DNA from: Cyanobium sp. ATX 6A2
GTDB taxonomy: Bacteria > Cyanobacteriota > Cyanobacteriia > PCC-6307 > Cyanobiaceae
Length of the DNA stretch: 60,694 bases
Direction of reading: 5' to 3'
Assembly: GCF_024346355.1 (NCBI RefSeq)
Contig: NZ_JAGQCU010000018.1
Span: 1 to 60,694, forward strand
Shown here one piece after another: positions 38,551 to 46,481 of the stretch (positions within the stretch are counted from its first letter, which is position 1; every line of letters begins with the position of its first letter). The notes beneath the pieces were generated by a model. It was given only the letters and a program-made list of their open reading frames with translations. It was not told the origin of the DNA and did no database searches. The translations under genes and the position numbers were made by a program.

Positions 38551-41538
38551 GTGAGCGCGGCTGAGGGCAATGGCGACAAACCCCTGCTGCTGCTGATCGA
38601 CGGCCACTCCCTGGCGTTCCGCAGCTTCTACGCCTTCGCCAAGGGCGGCGAGGGCGGCCTCAGCACCAAGGAGGGCGTGCCCACCTCGGTGACCTACGGC
38701 TTCCTCAAGGCCCTGCTCGACAACTGCAGGGGCCTGCGCCCCCAGGGGCTGGTGGTGGCCTTCGACACCGACCAGCCCACCTTCCGCCACGAGGCCGACG
38801 GGGCCTACAAGGCCCACCGCGATGAGGCCCCCGAGGCCTTCTTCGCCGACGTGGAGAACCTGCAGCGGATCCTGCGCGAGCACCTCGACATCCCCCTGGC
38901 CATGGCCCCGGGCTACGAGGCCGACGACGTGCTCGGCACCCTGGCCAACCGGGCGGCGAACGAGGGCTGGCGGGTGCGCATCCTCTCCGGCGACCGCGAC
39001 CTGTTCCAGCTGGTGGACGACGGGCGCGACATCGCCGTGCTCTACATGGGCGGCGGGCCCTATGCCAAGAACAGCGGCCCCACCGAGATCCGCCGCGAGG
39101 GGGTGATCGCCAAGCTGGGCGTGACGCCCGAGGAGGTGGTGGACCTCAAGGCCCTCACCGGCGACAGCAGCGACAACATCCCCGGCGTGAAGGGCGTGGG
39201 CCCGAAGACGGCCGTGAACCTGCTCGCCGCCTACACCCACGTGGACGGCATCTACGCGGCCCTGGAGCAGCTGGAGCAGGCGGGGCCCAAGGCCAAAGAC
39301 CCCAAGGGCGTGCTCAAGGGTGCCCTGATCGGCAAGTTGACGGCCGATCGCGAGAGCGCCTACCGCTCGCGCATGCTCGCCGAGATCCTGGTGGACATCC
39401 CCCTGCCCGAGCAGCCGCGGCTGCAGCTGGGGGCCGTGAACAGCGAGGCGCTGCAGCAGAGCCTGGAGGAGCTGGAGCTGAAGTCGCTGGCGCGGCAGGT
39501 GGGCCGCTTCGCCGAGCTGTTCTCGGCCGTGCCGCCGGAGCCCAGGGAGGACCCGGCCGTCACAGCCACCGCAGGCAGTCGCGACGCAGAGAGCTCAGAC
39601 GGCGACGCCGGCGACGAAGCGCCCGCCCCAGCCGCCCCAGCCGCCCCGACCGCCCCGGCCGCTCCCGAGCTGGAGCCCCAGCTGATCACCACCCCCGAGG
39701 CCCTCGCCGCCCTGGTGGCGCGGCTGCTGGCCGCCACCGATTCGGCCGGCCCCGTGGCGCTCGACACCGAAACAACCGCCCTCAACCCCTTCAAGGCGGA
39801 GCTGGTGGGCATCGGCCTGGCCTGGGGCGAGGGTCCGGCCGACCTGGCCTACATCCCGATCGGCCACCAGGAACCCCCCGCCCAGCTACCCCTCGATCAG
39901 GTGCTCACCGCCCTGGCCCCCTGGCTGGCGAGCGCGGCGCACCCCAAGACGCTGCAGAACGCCAAGTACGACCGGCTGATCCTGCTGCGCCACGGCCTGG
40001 AGCTGGGCGGGGTGGTGATGGACACGCTGCTGGCCGACTACCTGCGCGACGCCAACGCCCGCCACGGCCTGGACGTGCTGGCGGCGCGCAACTTCGGCTT
40101 CACCCCCACCAGCTACACGGAACTGGTGCCCAAGGGGAGCAACTTCTCGGCGGTGCCGATCGCGGCGGCGGCGCGGTATTGCTCCATGGACGTGCACCTC
40201 ACCCGACGGCTGACGCCGCTGCTGCGCGGCCAGCTGGCGGCGTTGGGGCCGCGGCTGCTGGAGGTGCTGGAGCAGGTGGAGCTGCCCCTGGAGCCGGTGC
40301 TGGCGCTGATGGAGGCCACCGGCATCCGCGTCGACACCGCCTATCTGGCCGAGCTGAGCACCGAGCTGGGCGCCACCCTGGAGCGGCTGGAGGCCGAGGC
40401 GAAGGCGGCCGCCGGGGTGGACTTCAACCTGGCGTCGCCCAAGCAGCTGGGCGAGCTGCTGTTCGACACCCTGGGGCTGGAGCGCAAAAAATCGCGCCGC
40501 ACCAAAACGGGCTGGAGCACCGACGCGGCGGTGCTGGAGAAGCTGGAGGACGACCACCCGGTGGTGCCGCTGGTGCTGGAGCACCGCACCCTCAGCAAGC
40601 TCAAGAGCACCTACGTGGATGCCCTGCCGGCCCTGGTGGAGCCGGAAACCGGCCGGGTGCACACCGATTTCAACCAGGCCGTCACCGCCACCGGGCGGCT
40701 GTCGAGCAGCAATCCCAACCTGCAGAACATCCCGGTGCGCACGGAGTTCAGCCGGCGCATCCGCAAGGCCTTCCTGCCGGCCGAGGGCTGGACCCTGCTG
40801 AGCGCCGACTACTCCCAGATCGAGCTGCGCATCCTGGCCCACCTCAGCGGCGAGGAGGTGCTGATCGAGGCCTACCGCGCCGGCGATGACGTGCACGCCC
40901 TCACCGCCCGGCTGCTGCTGGAGAAGGGCGAGGGCGAGGCGGTGAGCACAGGCGAGCGACGGCTGGGCAAAACGATCAACTTCGGCGTGATCTACGGCAT
41001 GGGCCAGCAGCGCTTCGCAAGGGAAACGGGCGTGAGCCAGGCCGAGGCCAAGGAGTTTCTGGCCCGCTACAAGCAGCGCTACCCGAGGGTGTTCGCCTTC
41101 CTGGAGCTGCAGGAGCGGCTGGCCCTGAGCCGGGGCTATGTGGAAACGATCCTGGGCCGGCGGCGACCGTTCGCCTTCGATCCGGGCGGCCTGGGGCGGC
41201 TGCTGGGCAATGACCCGCTGGAGATCAACCTGGAGGTGGCCCGCCGCGGCGGCCTGGAGGCCCAGCAACTGCGGGCGGCCGCCAACGCCCCGATCCAGGG
41301 CTCGAGTGCCGACATCATCAAGCTGGCCATGGTGCGCCTGCACCACCGGCTCGCGGCCGGTGACCTGCCGGCCCGGCTGCTGCTGCAGGTGCACGACGAA
41401 CTGGTGCTGGAGGTGGCTCCCGAGGCCCTGGAGGCGGTGCAGGCGGTGGTGAAAGAGGCGATGGAGGGGGCGGTGCAGCTCGACGTGCCCCTGGTGGCGG
41501 AGATGGGCGCCGGGCCCAACTGGATGGCGGCGAAGTAG
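38551..41538 (+). CDS. polA: DNA polymerase I
   Basis: A 995-residue family A polymerase. The 5' nuclease domain spans about residues 8-300 (LLLLIDGHSLAFRSFYAFAK; LTGDSSDNIPGVKGVGPKTA). The 3'-5' exonuclease domain is intact, unlike in many bacteria: VALDTETTALNPF (D-x-E), NAKYDRLILLRHG (D) and AARYCSMDVHL (Y-x3-D). Polymerase motif A is LLSADYSQIELRILAHLS, motif B RRLGKTINFGVIYGMG, motif C LLLQVHDELVLEV. An Ala/Pro-rich linker (residues about 350-375) joins the halves. The start is GTG at 38551. A broken copy of its 3' end lies 640 bases downstream. Confidence 0.96.
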   Translation: MSAAEGNGDKPLLLLIDGHSLAFRSFYAFAKGGEGGLSTKEGVPTSVTYGFLKALLDNCRGLRPQGLVVAFDTDQPTFRHEADGAYKAHRDEAPEAFFADVENLQRILREHLDIPLAMAPGYEADDVLGTLANRAANEGWRVRILSGDRDLFQLVDDGRDIAVLYMGGGPYAKNSGPTEIRREGVIAKLGVTPEEVVDLKALTGDSSDNIPGVKGVGPKTAVNLLAAYTHVDGIYAALEQLEQAGPKAKDPKGVLKGALIGKLTADRESAYRSRMLAEILVDIPLPEQPRLQLGAVNSEALQQSLEELELKSLARQVGRFAELFSAVPPEPREDPAVTATAGSRDAESSDGDAGDEAPAPAAPAAPTAPAAPELEPQLITTPEALAALVARLLAATDSAGPVALDTETTALNPFKAELVGIGLAWGEGPADLAYIPIGHQEPPAQLPLDQVLTALAPWLASAAHPKTLQNAKYDRLILLRHGLELGGVVMDTLLADYLRDANARHGLDVLAARNFGFTPTSYTELVPKGSNFSAVPIAAAARYCSMDVHLTRRLTPLLRGQLAALGPRLLEVLEQVELPLEPVLALMEATGIRVDTAYLAELSTELGATLERLEAEAKAAAGVDFNLASPKQLGELLFDTLGLERKKSRRTKTGWSTDAAVLEKLEDDHPVVPLVLEHRTLSKLKSTYVDALPALVEPETGRVHTDFNQAVTATGRLSSSNPNLQNIPVRTEFSRRIRKAFLPAEGWTLLSADYSQIELRILAHLSGEEVLIEAYRAGDDVHALTARLLLEKGEGEAVSTGERRLGKTINFGVIYGMGQQRFARETGVSQAEAKEFLARYKQRYPRVFAFLELQERLALSRGYVETILGRRRPFAFDPGGLGRLLGNDPLEINLEVARRGGLEAQQLRAAANAPIQGSSADIIKLAMVRLHHRLAAGDLPARLLLQVHDELVLEVAPEALEAVQAVVKEAMEGAVQLDVPLVAEMGAGPNWMAAK

Positions 41539-41929
41539 GGGGAGATCAACGCAGACCAGATCGCGTCATCAACCAGCTCCAGCCGTGGACTGATCAATCG
41601 ACGCCTGTGATGGCCTGGCGAAACCAGGCGATGGTGGGCCAGGTCGATCAGGTCGTCCCCATAACAGAAGCTGCGGATGCCGAGCGTGTTCACGCAGCCG
41701 CGGTAGCTCTCGGGCTGGGGGTGCACCTCCGGATCGCCGTACCCGGCGTCAAAAGGCAAACGGATCGGCTGCCCAGCCCCTTTGTCAGGCCCAGATCCAG
41801 ATTGCGCACCAGCAGCAGGGCCGTGGACCTGCCCAAAGGTTTTCAGCGCTGCAGGCTATTGCTATCACGATAGCGGCAGGGTGCAGTCTCCATAACACGC
41901 CTTCCCGGCCCGTCACCTGATTCACAGGC
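41539..41929. other. Gap after polA without a supported gene
   Basis: A minus-strand frame from 41759 into polA begins MPFDAGYGDPEVHPQPESYR and YRGCVNTLGIRSFCYGDDLI, which has natural protein composition for about 65 residues, but then runs antisense into polA. It may be the remnant of an unknown gene. A short hairpin GCTATC-AC-GATAGC lies at 41861-41874. Nothing else was supported. Confidence 0.3.
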
Positions 41930-42019
41930 GATCACCTGGCCCACACTGCTGCGCTGTTGACGGGCCAGCACGCGGGCGGCGTTGAGCACGTCGTCGTCGA
42001 GAGCGAGGGTGGTGCGAGG
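41930..42019 (-). pseudogene. Broken copy of an RHH antitoxin N-terminus
   Basis: The minus frame reads RTTLALDDDVLNAARVLARQ then QRSSVGQVI before losing similarity. About 90 bases match 43374-43463, the start of the intact antitoxin, with a handful of differences clustered near the start codon, which is lost (CGA in place of CAT on the plus strand). Confidence 0.75.
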
Positions 42020-42051
42020 GCTCGAACCGCACCCACCAAAAGCGACCCCGT

Positions 42052-42079
42052 TTTGGGGCAATTTGTTTGGGGCAATTTG
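42052..42079. repeat. Perfect 14-base tandem duplication
   Basis: TTTGGGGCAATTTG occurs twice in direct contact, at 42052-42065 and 42066-42079, inside the remnant-rich gap after polA. Confidence 0.85.
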
Positions 42080-42177
42080 GTATCGAGAGCCACAAGAACC
42101 CCAGCCAGGGTTCGATATCGGAGACACTGCCCGTTACACACCGGCAGCACCCTCACGGGCACCGGCCGCAACGTTGT

Positions 42178-42249
42178 CCTGCCGGCCCGGCTGCTGCTGC
42201 AGGTGGCTGCGATGGGCGCGGGCCCCAACTGGATGGCGGCGAAGTAGGG
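42178..42249 (+). pseudogene. Internally deleted copy of the polA 3' end
   Basis: 42178-42205 repeats polA 41364-41391 and 42211-42249 repeats 41502-41540 with about two changes. The 110 bases between these in polA are missing and replaced by five bases. The polA frame and stop codon are kept: the copy ends LPARLLLQV then MGAGPNWMAAK. It is too short to act. Confidence 0.85.
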
Positions 42250-42259
42250 AGCTTCCTAG

Positions 42260-42278
42260 ATACGGCTTTTCCCCGTAT
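42260..42278. promoter_or_regulatory. Inverted repeat before the TacA-like antitoxin
   Basis: ATACGG at 42260-42265 and CCGTAT at 42273-42278 form a 6-bp inverted repeat with a 7-base spacer. TATGGT at 42276-42281 could serve as a -10 box. This is a good place for RHH-type autoregulation of the pair downstream. Confidence 0.5.
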
Positions 42279-42306
42279 GGTTGATGGATTGTGTGGGAGC
42301 GGTCGG

Positions 42307-42579
42307 GTGGCGGTCGATGAGCGGCTGGATCTCAAGCTCAGCGCTGCAGACAAGCGACTGTTTGCGCAAGCCGCGGCCATCGAGGGGGTGAGCATGGCGG
42401 CCTTTGTGCGCCTGGCCGCCAAGCAGCGCGCTGCCGAAGCCATCGAGCGCGAGCGGCTGCTCTCCCTCTCCCAGCGGGATTTCGCGGCCTTTCAAGCCGC
42501 CATTGCCGAGCCGTTTGCCCCCAATCCCGCCCTGCGGGAAGCGATGGAGCAGGTCCGCACCCGCGTGAGCCGTGCTTGA
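42307..42579 (+). CDS. TacA-like (DUF1778) antitoxin
   Basis: A 90-residue protein: DERLDLKLSAADKRLFAQAA is the RHH DNA-binding part of DUF1778 antitoxins and SMAAFVRLAAKQRAAEAIER the following helix. The C-terminus (SQRDFAAFQAAIAEPFAPNP) is the usual toxin-wrapping tail. The GTG at 42307 with GGGAG upstream is preferred; an ATG at 42277 lies in the inverted repeat. It overlaps the toxin gene by 8 bases. Confidence 0.85.
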   Translation: MAVDERLDLKLSAADKRLFAQAAAIEGVSMAAFVRLAAKQRAAEAIERERLLSLSQRDFAAFQAAIAEPFAPNPALREAMEQVRTRVSRA

Positions 42580-43066
42580 GGAGCAGCAGCTCAACCCCAC
42601 ACAACACAACCGCAAAGCCTTCTCCTCTGGTGTGGCTGCGCTGGATCGCTTCCTGCAGCAGCAAGCCCACCAGAACATGCGCCGCGGGGTGAGCCAGACC
42701 TTCGTGCTGGTTCCGGCGGACGCCCCTGCAGAGATCGCCGGCTTCTACACCCTGGCGCCGGCCGAGGTGGCGCTGGCTGACCTGCAGCCGGCCGATGCCA
42801 GGCCACTGCCGCCCTACCCAGTGCCCTGTTTCCGGATGGGACGCCTGGCCCGCGATCAGCGCTGGCGGGGCCAGGGCATCGGACCGCTGCTGCTGGGCCT
42901 GGCGGTTCAGCGCTGCCGCGACGCGCAGCGCTCGGTGGGGGGCTATGCCCTGATCGTGGACGCCAAGGGCGAGGCGGCCCAGGCGTTCTACAGGCGCCAT
43001 GGGTTCCGGCCCTATCGCGACACGCCGCTGAGCCTCTACCTTCCTCTCGGCAAGGGGCTGTGCTGA
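42572..43066 (+). CDS. TacT-like GNAT toxin
   Basis: A 164-residue acetyltransferase toxin, which in this family acetylates aminoacyl-tRNA and blocks translation. FVLVPADAPAEIAGFYTLAP, MGRLARDQRWRGQGIGPLLL (acetyl-CoA loop R-G-Q-G-I-G) and LIVDAKGEAAQAFYRRHGF (with the catalytic Tyr of F-Y) are intact. The GTG at 42572 overlaps the antitoxin's end. Confidence 0.88.
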   Translation: MLEEQQLNPTQHNRKAFSSGVAALDRFLQQQAHQNMRRGVSQTFVLVPADAPAEIAGFYTLAPAEVALADLQPADARPLPPYPVPCFRMGRLARDQRWRGQGIGPLLLGLAVQRCRDAQRSVGGYALIVDAKGEAAQAFYRRHGFRPYRDTPLSLYLPLGKGLC

Positions 43067-43084
43067 ACGCTCCTGGTCATCGGC

Positions 43085-43200
43085 TCAGGTGGGGATCAGG
43101 CGCAGCACCGCATCGCCGCCGGGAACGGCCCCGGTGCCAGGGCCAGGAGATAGGTGTCGGTGATGGCGCCGGCATCGAGCAGGGAGCAGACGCTGGTCAT
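43085..43200 (-). pseudogene. Collapsed VapC (PIN) toxin remnant
   Basis: The ATG at 43200 overlaps the antitoxin stop (ATGA), as in working vapBC pairs, but the frame is only MTSVCSLLDAGAITDTYLLA and a short shifted tail. ITDTYLLALA is the PIN motif with the third acidic residue; a one-step frameshift then gives GAVPGGDAVLRLIPT and a stop, like a PIN C-terminus. Most of the toxin is gone. Confidence 0.7.
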
Positions 43201-43463
43201 CCGCTCAGGAGGCCGGGAACCGGTCCGATCGTCTCGTCGCGCAGCTGATTCACCAGCTCGAGATCCACGGGCACGCCGTCCGGCCGGCGCGGAAGCACCG
43301 GCAGGCCGGACCGGGACGCTGCAACAGGCTCGGTGGCATGCCGGCCCGCCAGACCCTGGCGGGCGAGCTCGCTGATCACCTGGCCCACGCTGCTGCGCTG
43401 TTGCCGGGCCAGCACGCGGGCGGCGTTGAGCACGTCGTCGTCGAGGGAAAGCGTGGTGCGCAT
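43197..43463 (-). CDS. RHH antitoxin (VapB-like), toxin lost
   Basis: An 88-residue protein. MRTTLSLDDDVLNAARVLAR is the ribbon-helix-helix DNA-binding part and SSVGQVISELARQGLAGR its last helix; the tail GVPVDLELVNQLRDETIG would neutralise a PIN toxin. The gene is intact although the toxin is a remnant. A 15-base operator-like repeat lies directly before the start. The N-terminal 90 bases exist again, broken, at 41930. Confidence 0.85.
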   Translation of the reverse strand: MRTTLSLDDDVLNAARVLARQQRSSVGQVISELARQGLAGRHATEPVAASRSGLPVLPRRPDGVPVDLELVNQLRDETIGPVPGLLSG

Positions 43464-43464
43464 C

Positions 43465-43479
43465 TGATGCAATGCATCA
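43465..43479. promoter_or_regulatory. 15-base inverted repeat before the RHH antitoxin
   Basis: TGATGCA-A-TGCATCA has 7-base arms and one spacer base, and begins one base from the antitoxin ATG. This spacing fits a dimeric RHH repressor site controlling its own gene. Confidence 0.6.
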
Positions 43480-43676
43480 CACATCATCCTAGGACGCGGG
43501 CCTGTTCGGCAGCTGAAGACCCTGCCCGGAACTGTCCAGCGCAGGGCGACAGCAGACACCACATCTGGTGTGGTTGTTGAAGCAGACCTGGACACCGCAG
43601 GACAGCAACGAGTATCAGGTGCTACCAAGAAACCAGGTTCCCTCGGAGGATCGTGGGCGGGTAAAACTCAGCACTG

Positions 43677-44126
43677 ATGGTCAGCTCAGGACTTCCGCCC
43701 GAGTTCGCCGGGCGCAGGCGCCGCCCCCAGCGGCGAGAGCTGCGCTGCCCGGCGCACCCCGAAAGCGCCCTGACGGGCAACGGCCGCAAGTTCTTCCTGC
43801 ACCTGCTCACCCCCGAGGAGCTGAAGCAGCGGGGCCTGAGCGACAAGCGGGCCAGGCTGGCGATCCAGGCCCATCCGGTGCTGGTGCTCAGCAACGAATG
43901 GCTGGAGGAGCTGTGGTGTCCGCAGTGCGGCCAGAAGCGCTGGTGCCACGTGACCCGCCACGACCGCATCCGCCACACGGTGCGCTGGGCGCCGCGGGAT
44001 CTCTGGCAGCAGGTGGCCCATGTGGATCCGGTGGGGGCCAACCCCAGCGTGAGCGAGTTCAGCCGGCGGGCCGCCCGGCGGGGCGATGGCCGCCGCCGCG
44101 ACGGCAGGCGCTACTGGGAGCCCTGA
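43677..44126 (+). CDS. Hypothetical protein with possible zinc site
   Basis: A 149-residue protein of unknown function. LRCPAHPESALTGNGRKFFL, then EELWCPQCGQKRWCHVTRHD. The Cys/His set C-P-x-H and C-P-x-C-G-x4-C-H could bind zinc. The C-terminus is Arg-rich (AARRGDGRRRDGRRY). It is convergent with the exosortase partner gene, overlapping it by 16 bases. Confidence 0.6.
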   Translation: MVSSGLPPEFAGRRRRPQRRELRCPAHPESALTGNGRKFFLHLLTPEELKQRGLSDKRARLAIQAHPVLVLSNEWLEELWCPQCGQKRWCHVTRHDRIRHTVRWAPRDLWQQVAHVDPVGANPSVSEFSRRAARRGDGRRRDGRRYWEP

Positions 44127-44677
44127 GGCGGAACCCCGGGCGCGCTCATCCACAGGCAGCTGTTGTCGCCGTAGGGACGCAGGCCGGCCAACCAGGCGAG
44201 GCGGTGAGACCAGCGCGCCGAGCGGGCATCACGGGCGACGCGCCAGGTGGCGGCGGTGGGCCAGCCCCGGAGCACCCGCCCGCCGGCATCGAGCTGCACG
44301 CATTGCCCCGCCACCCCCTCAGCCACCAGCAGGGTGCCCAGCCGCTCCACGGGAATCACGGCGCTGCGGCCGGTCTGGGTGAGGGCCACCCGGCGCAGGC
44401 GCAGGTGCGGCTGCCCCGTTGGAGCATGCCCAGACCCGTTCGTGCCGGTGATGGACACGTAGTCGGCAGCGGCACGGAGCACCAGACCCTCGGGCAACGG
44501 GCCGGGAGGCGGTGGGGCCGGCACGGGGCGGTAGAGCCGCCCGCCCAGCAGCAGCTGGGGCGGCAGATCGGCGCGGCCGGGTTGGCGCACCAGGGCCAGC
44601 AGGGACAGCGCCAGCGCCCAGGTGGCCAGAGCCCAGAGCAGCGGGGCGGGAACGCGACGCGGCATCAGGGGTGCCAT
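44111..44677 (-). CDS. Cyanoexosortase-associated protein
   Basis: A 188-residue protein with one N-terminal membrane helix (LLWALATWALALSLLALVRQ) and a periplasmic domain (ADYVSITGTNGSGHAPTG; VIPVERLGTLLVAEGVAGQC). Its place directly after the exosortase with a TGATG overlap is the rule for cyanoexosortase partner proteins. The exact role in sorting is unknown. Confidence 0.75.
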   Translation of the reverse strand: MAPLMPRRVPAPLLWALATWALALSLLALVRQPGRADLPPQLLLGGRLYRPVPAPPPPGPLPEGLVLRAAADYVSITGTNGSGHAPTGQPHLRLRRVALTQTGRSAVIPVERLGTLLVAEGVAGQCVQLDAGGRVLRGWPTAATWRVARDARSARWSHRLAWLAGLRPYGDNSCLWMSAPGVPPQGSQ

Positions 44678-45582
44678 CAGGACGTGGGATGCTGCTGGCG
44701 CAGGGCTTCCTGCACCCCCACATAGCCCGCGCAGACGATGGCGCTGGCCAGCAGGGAGAACAGCTGGGCCCCATGGCCGTCGTGCCAGAAGGCGAAGCTG
44801 CCCAGGGTGTCCAGGAGACCAGCAGGGGTCTGCTGGCTGGTGAAGGCGAGCAGGGTGATGCGCACGCCGTTGAGCAGCACCACGCCCAGCAGCGCGCCGA
44901 CCGCGAACAGCCCCAGCAACAGGCTGCGCTGGCGGCGGCGGCGGGCCGACACCAAAGCCGGCAGGGGAAGCAGCACCAGCAGCAGCGCGGCGGTGGCCAG
45001 GCAGAAGGCCAGGGTGGTGCGGCCTGTGCAGCTGGCATCCACCAGCAGGATCTGATCGGGGAGCACGATCCGGTTGCCCTCGGCGAAGGCGGGACGGCCG
45101 AGCATCCACAGCAGCAGGGCCGAGATCTGGGCGGTGAGCCGGGCCAGGGGCTCCACGGGCAGGAGCACGTTGATCAGCACCTGGGCGGGCAGCAGGGCGC
45201 CGATCGCCGCCAGCTCCCGCACCAGCGGCTGCCGCGGAGCGAGTCCACTGAGCAGGGCCAGCGCCGGCAGCACCGCCAGGGGGATGAAGGCCAGCAGCGG
45301 GTCGTAGAGCCGGGCGGCGAAGCTGAGCACCAGCAGGCTCCAGAGCAACAGCACGAGGGCCAGGCCCGTGGCCAGGGGACCGGCATCCGCGGCCGGAGCG
45401 GCGGAGGGCTCCTGCTCCCGTTCGAGCAGCAACACAGCGCCACCCAGCCAGGGCAGGGCCGCCATGATCACGAAGGCCCCCTGGCCACCGCGGGTCGCGA
45501 GGGTGAGCTGGGCGCTGGCCACCGCCATCAGCAGGGTGAGGCGGGCCCAGGCCGCAGACGAATGGATGCTGGAGCCGCTCAT
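44677..45582 (-). CDS. Cyanoexosortase
   Basis: A 301-residue membrane transpeptidase-like protease with about eight helices. The exosortase catalytic triad is visible: Cys in LLVDASCTGRTTLAF, Arg in VVLLNGVRITLLAF and His in FAFWHDGHGAQLFSLL. It would cleave PEP-CTERM tails at the membrane and pass the protein to a polysaccharide or lipid acceptor. HpsJ precedes it with a 4-base overlap. The likely substrate is encoded at 48863. Its subtype cannot be set from sequence alone. Confidence 0.88.
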   Translation of the reverse strand: MSGSSIHSSAAWARLTLLMAVASAQLTLATRGGQGAFVIMAALPWLGGAVLLLEREQEPSAAPAADAGPLATGLALVLLLWSLLVLSFAARLYDPLLAFIPLAVLPALALLSGLAPRQPLVRELAAIGALLPAQVLINVLLPVEPLARLTAQISALLLWMLGRPAFAEGNRIVLPDQILLVDASCTGRTTLAFCLATAALLLVLLPLPALVSARRRRQRSLLLGLFAVGALLGVVLLNGVRITLLAFTSQQTPAGLLDTLGSFAFWHDGHGAQLFSLLASAIVCAGYVGVQEALRQQHPTS

Positions 45583-46349
45583 GGGGGAGGCGGGTCAGCG
45601 GCTGGGTCAGGGGCCGAGCGTGACTCCAGCACCCGCAGCATCGTGTCGGCGAGGGAGAGGGGCCAGATCAGCGAGGCCAGGACGTGGAAGAGGGCATACA
45701 CCACGGCAGACAGCGAGAGCCGCAGTACCTGCCGGCGCAAAGTGCCGCTGGCCTCGGCCCGCTCCCGCACCCCCTGGGCCCGCAGATTAGCGAGGCCGCG
45801 GTCGATCAGCTCCGCCGCCAGCTTGCGCTGCTGGGCCAGCGTTGCCGCGTCATCTCCCGCTTCGAGCCGCTGCTGCAGGGCCTGGAGCAGGGCCGGCTCC
45901 ACGGCCAGCAGGCGCTGCAACGCACCGGCGTCGGTGGGGACATCGAGGCTCTGGCGCAGGCGATCCAGCCGCTGCACCGACGCCTGCACCTGGGCCTCCA
46001 GGCCCTGGCTGCCCGTCGCCTCGATGCGACCCGCAATGCTGATCACCGCCACGGCGCTGAGCAGATAGAGCAGGGCCACGGCGCGCAGCAGCAGCGGCAG
46101 CCAGCGGGCCAGGCCCAGTTCCCAGAGGGCCGGCAGCGGCGGGCCGGCCAGCCCGATCAGCAGCAGCACCAGCGCCACCAGGGGCAGGGAGGAATTGGCC
46201 AGCAACTCCGCCAACAGGGTGAGCAGGGCCGAAGGATCGGCGAGGGGCAGTGGAAGGGCCACCGGCACCAGGGTGACCAGGAAGATCACCAGCAGCGTGT
46301 AGGCAGCGAGGCGGGCCAGGCGGCGGGCCCGGGCTGGAGAGAGGTCCAT
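45579..46349 (-). CDS. HpsJ-like membrane protein
   Basis: A 256-residue protein with four membrane helices: TLLVIFLVTLVPVALPLPL, LPLVALVLLLIGLAGPPL, WLPLLLRAVALLYLLSAVAV, then a coiled coil (QVQASVQRLDRLRQSLDVPT) and a last helix LSAVVYALFHVLASLIWPL. The layout matches HpsJ family proteins found with hormogonium polysaccharide and exosortase genes. First gene of a three-gene unit with the exosortase and its partner. Confidence 0.78.
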   Translation of the reverse strand: MDLSPARARRLARLAAYTLLVIFLVTLVPVALPLPLADPSALLTLLAELLANSSLPLVALVLLLIGLAGPPLPALWELGLARWLPLLLRAVALLYLLSAVAVISIAGRIEATGSQGLEAQVQASVQRLDRLRQSLDVPTDAGALQRLLAVEPALLQALQQRLEAGDDAATLAQQRKLAAELIDRGLANLRAQGVRERAEASGTLRRQVLRLSLSAVVYALFHVLASLIWPLSLADTMLRVLESRSAPDPAADPPPP

Positions 46350-46481
46350 GGGGCGACGCGCCGTGGGCCGAGATTAGGGGCGGCCGGCGTGCCAGCCGCG
46401 CTTCTGTCCCCCGGGACGGCACCGGAGCCAAACGTCAGCTTTGGTACAACGACAACTGTGTAGCTGGCCCATAATCCACCG

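Noticed and set aside
39886-41394. Minus-strand 502-codon frame inside polA
   Set aside because: Shadow of polA with His/Gln/Gly-rich text.
42001-42080. Transposon terminal repeats near the TTTGGGGCAATTTG duplication
   Set aside because: The copies are direct and in contact, with no inverted ends or transposase.
41957-42247. 96-codon plus frame ending in polA-like sequence as a real gene
   Set aside because: Its first half is antisense to the broken antitoxin and its end is the decayed polA copy; no ribosome site was found.
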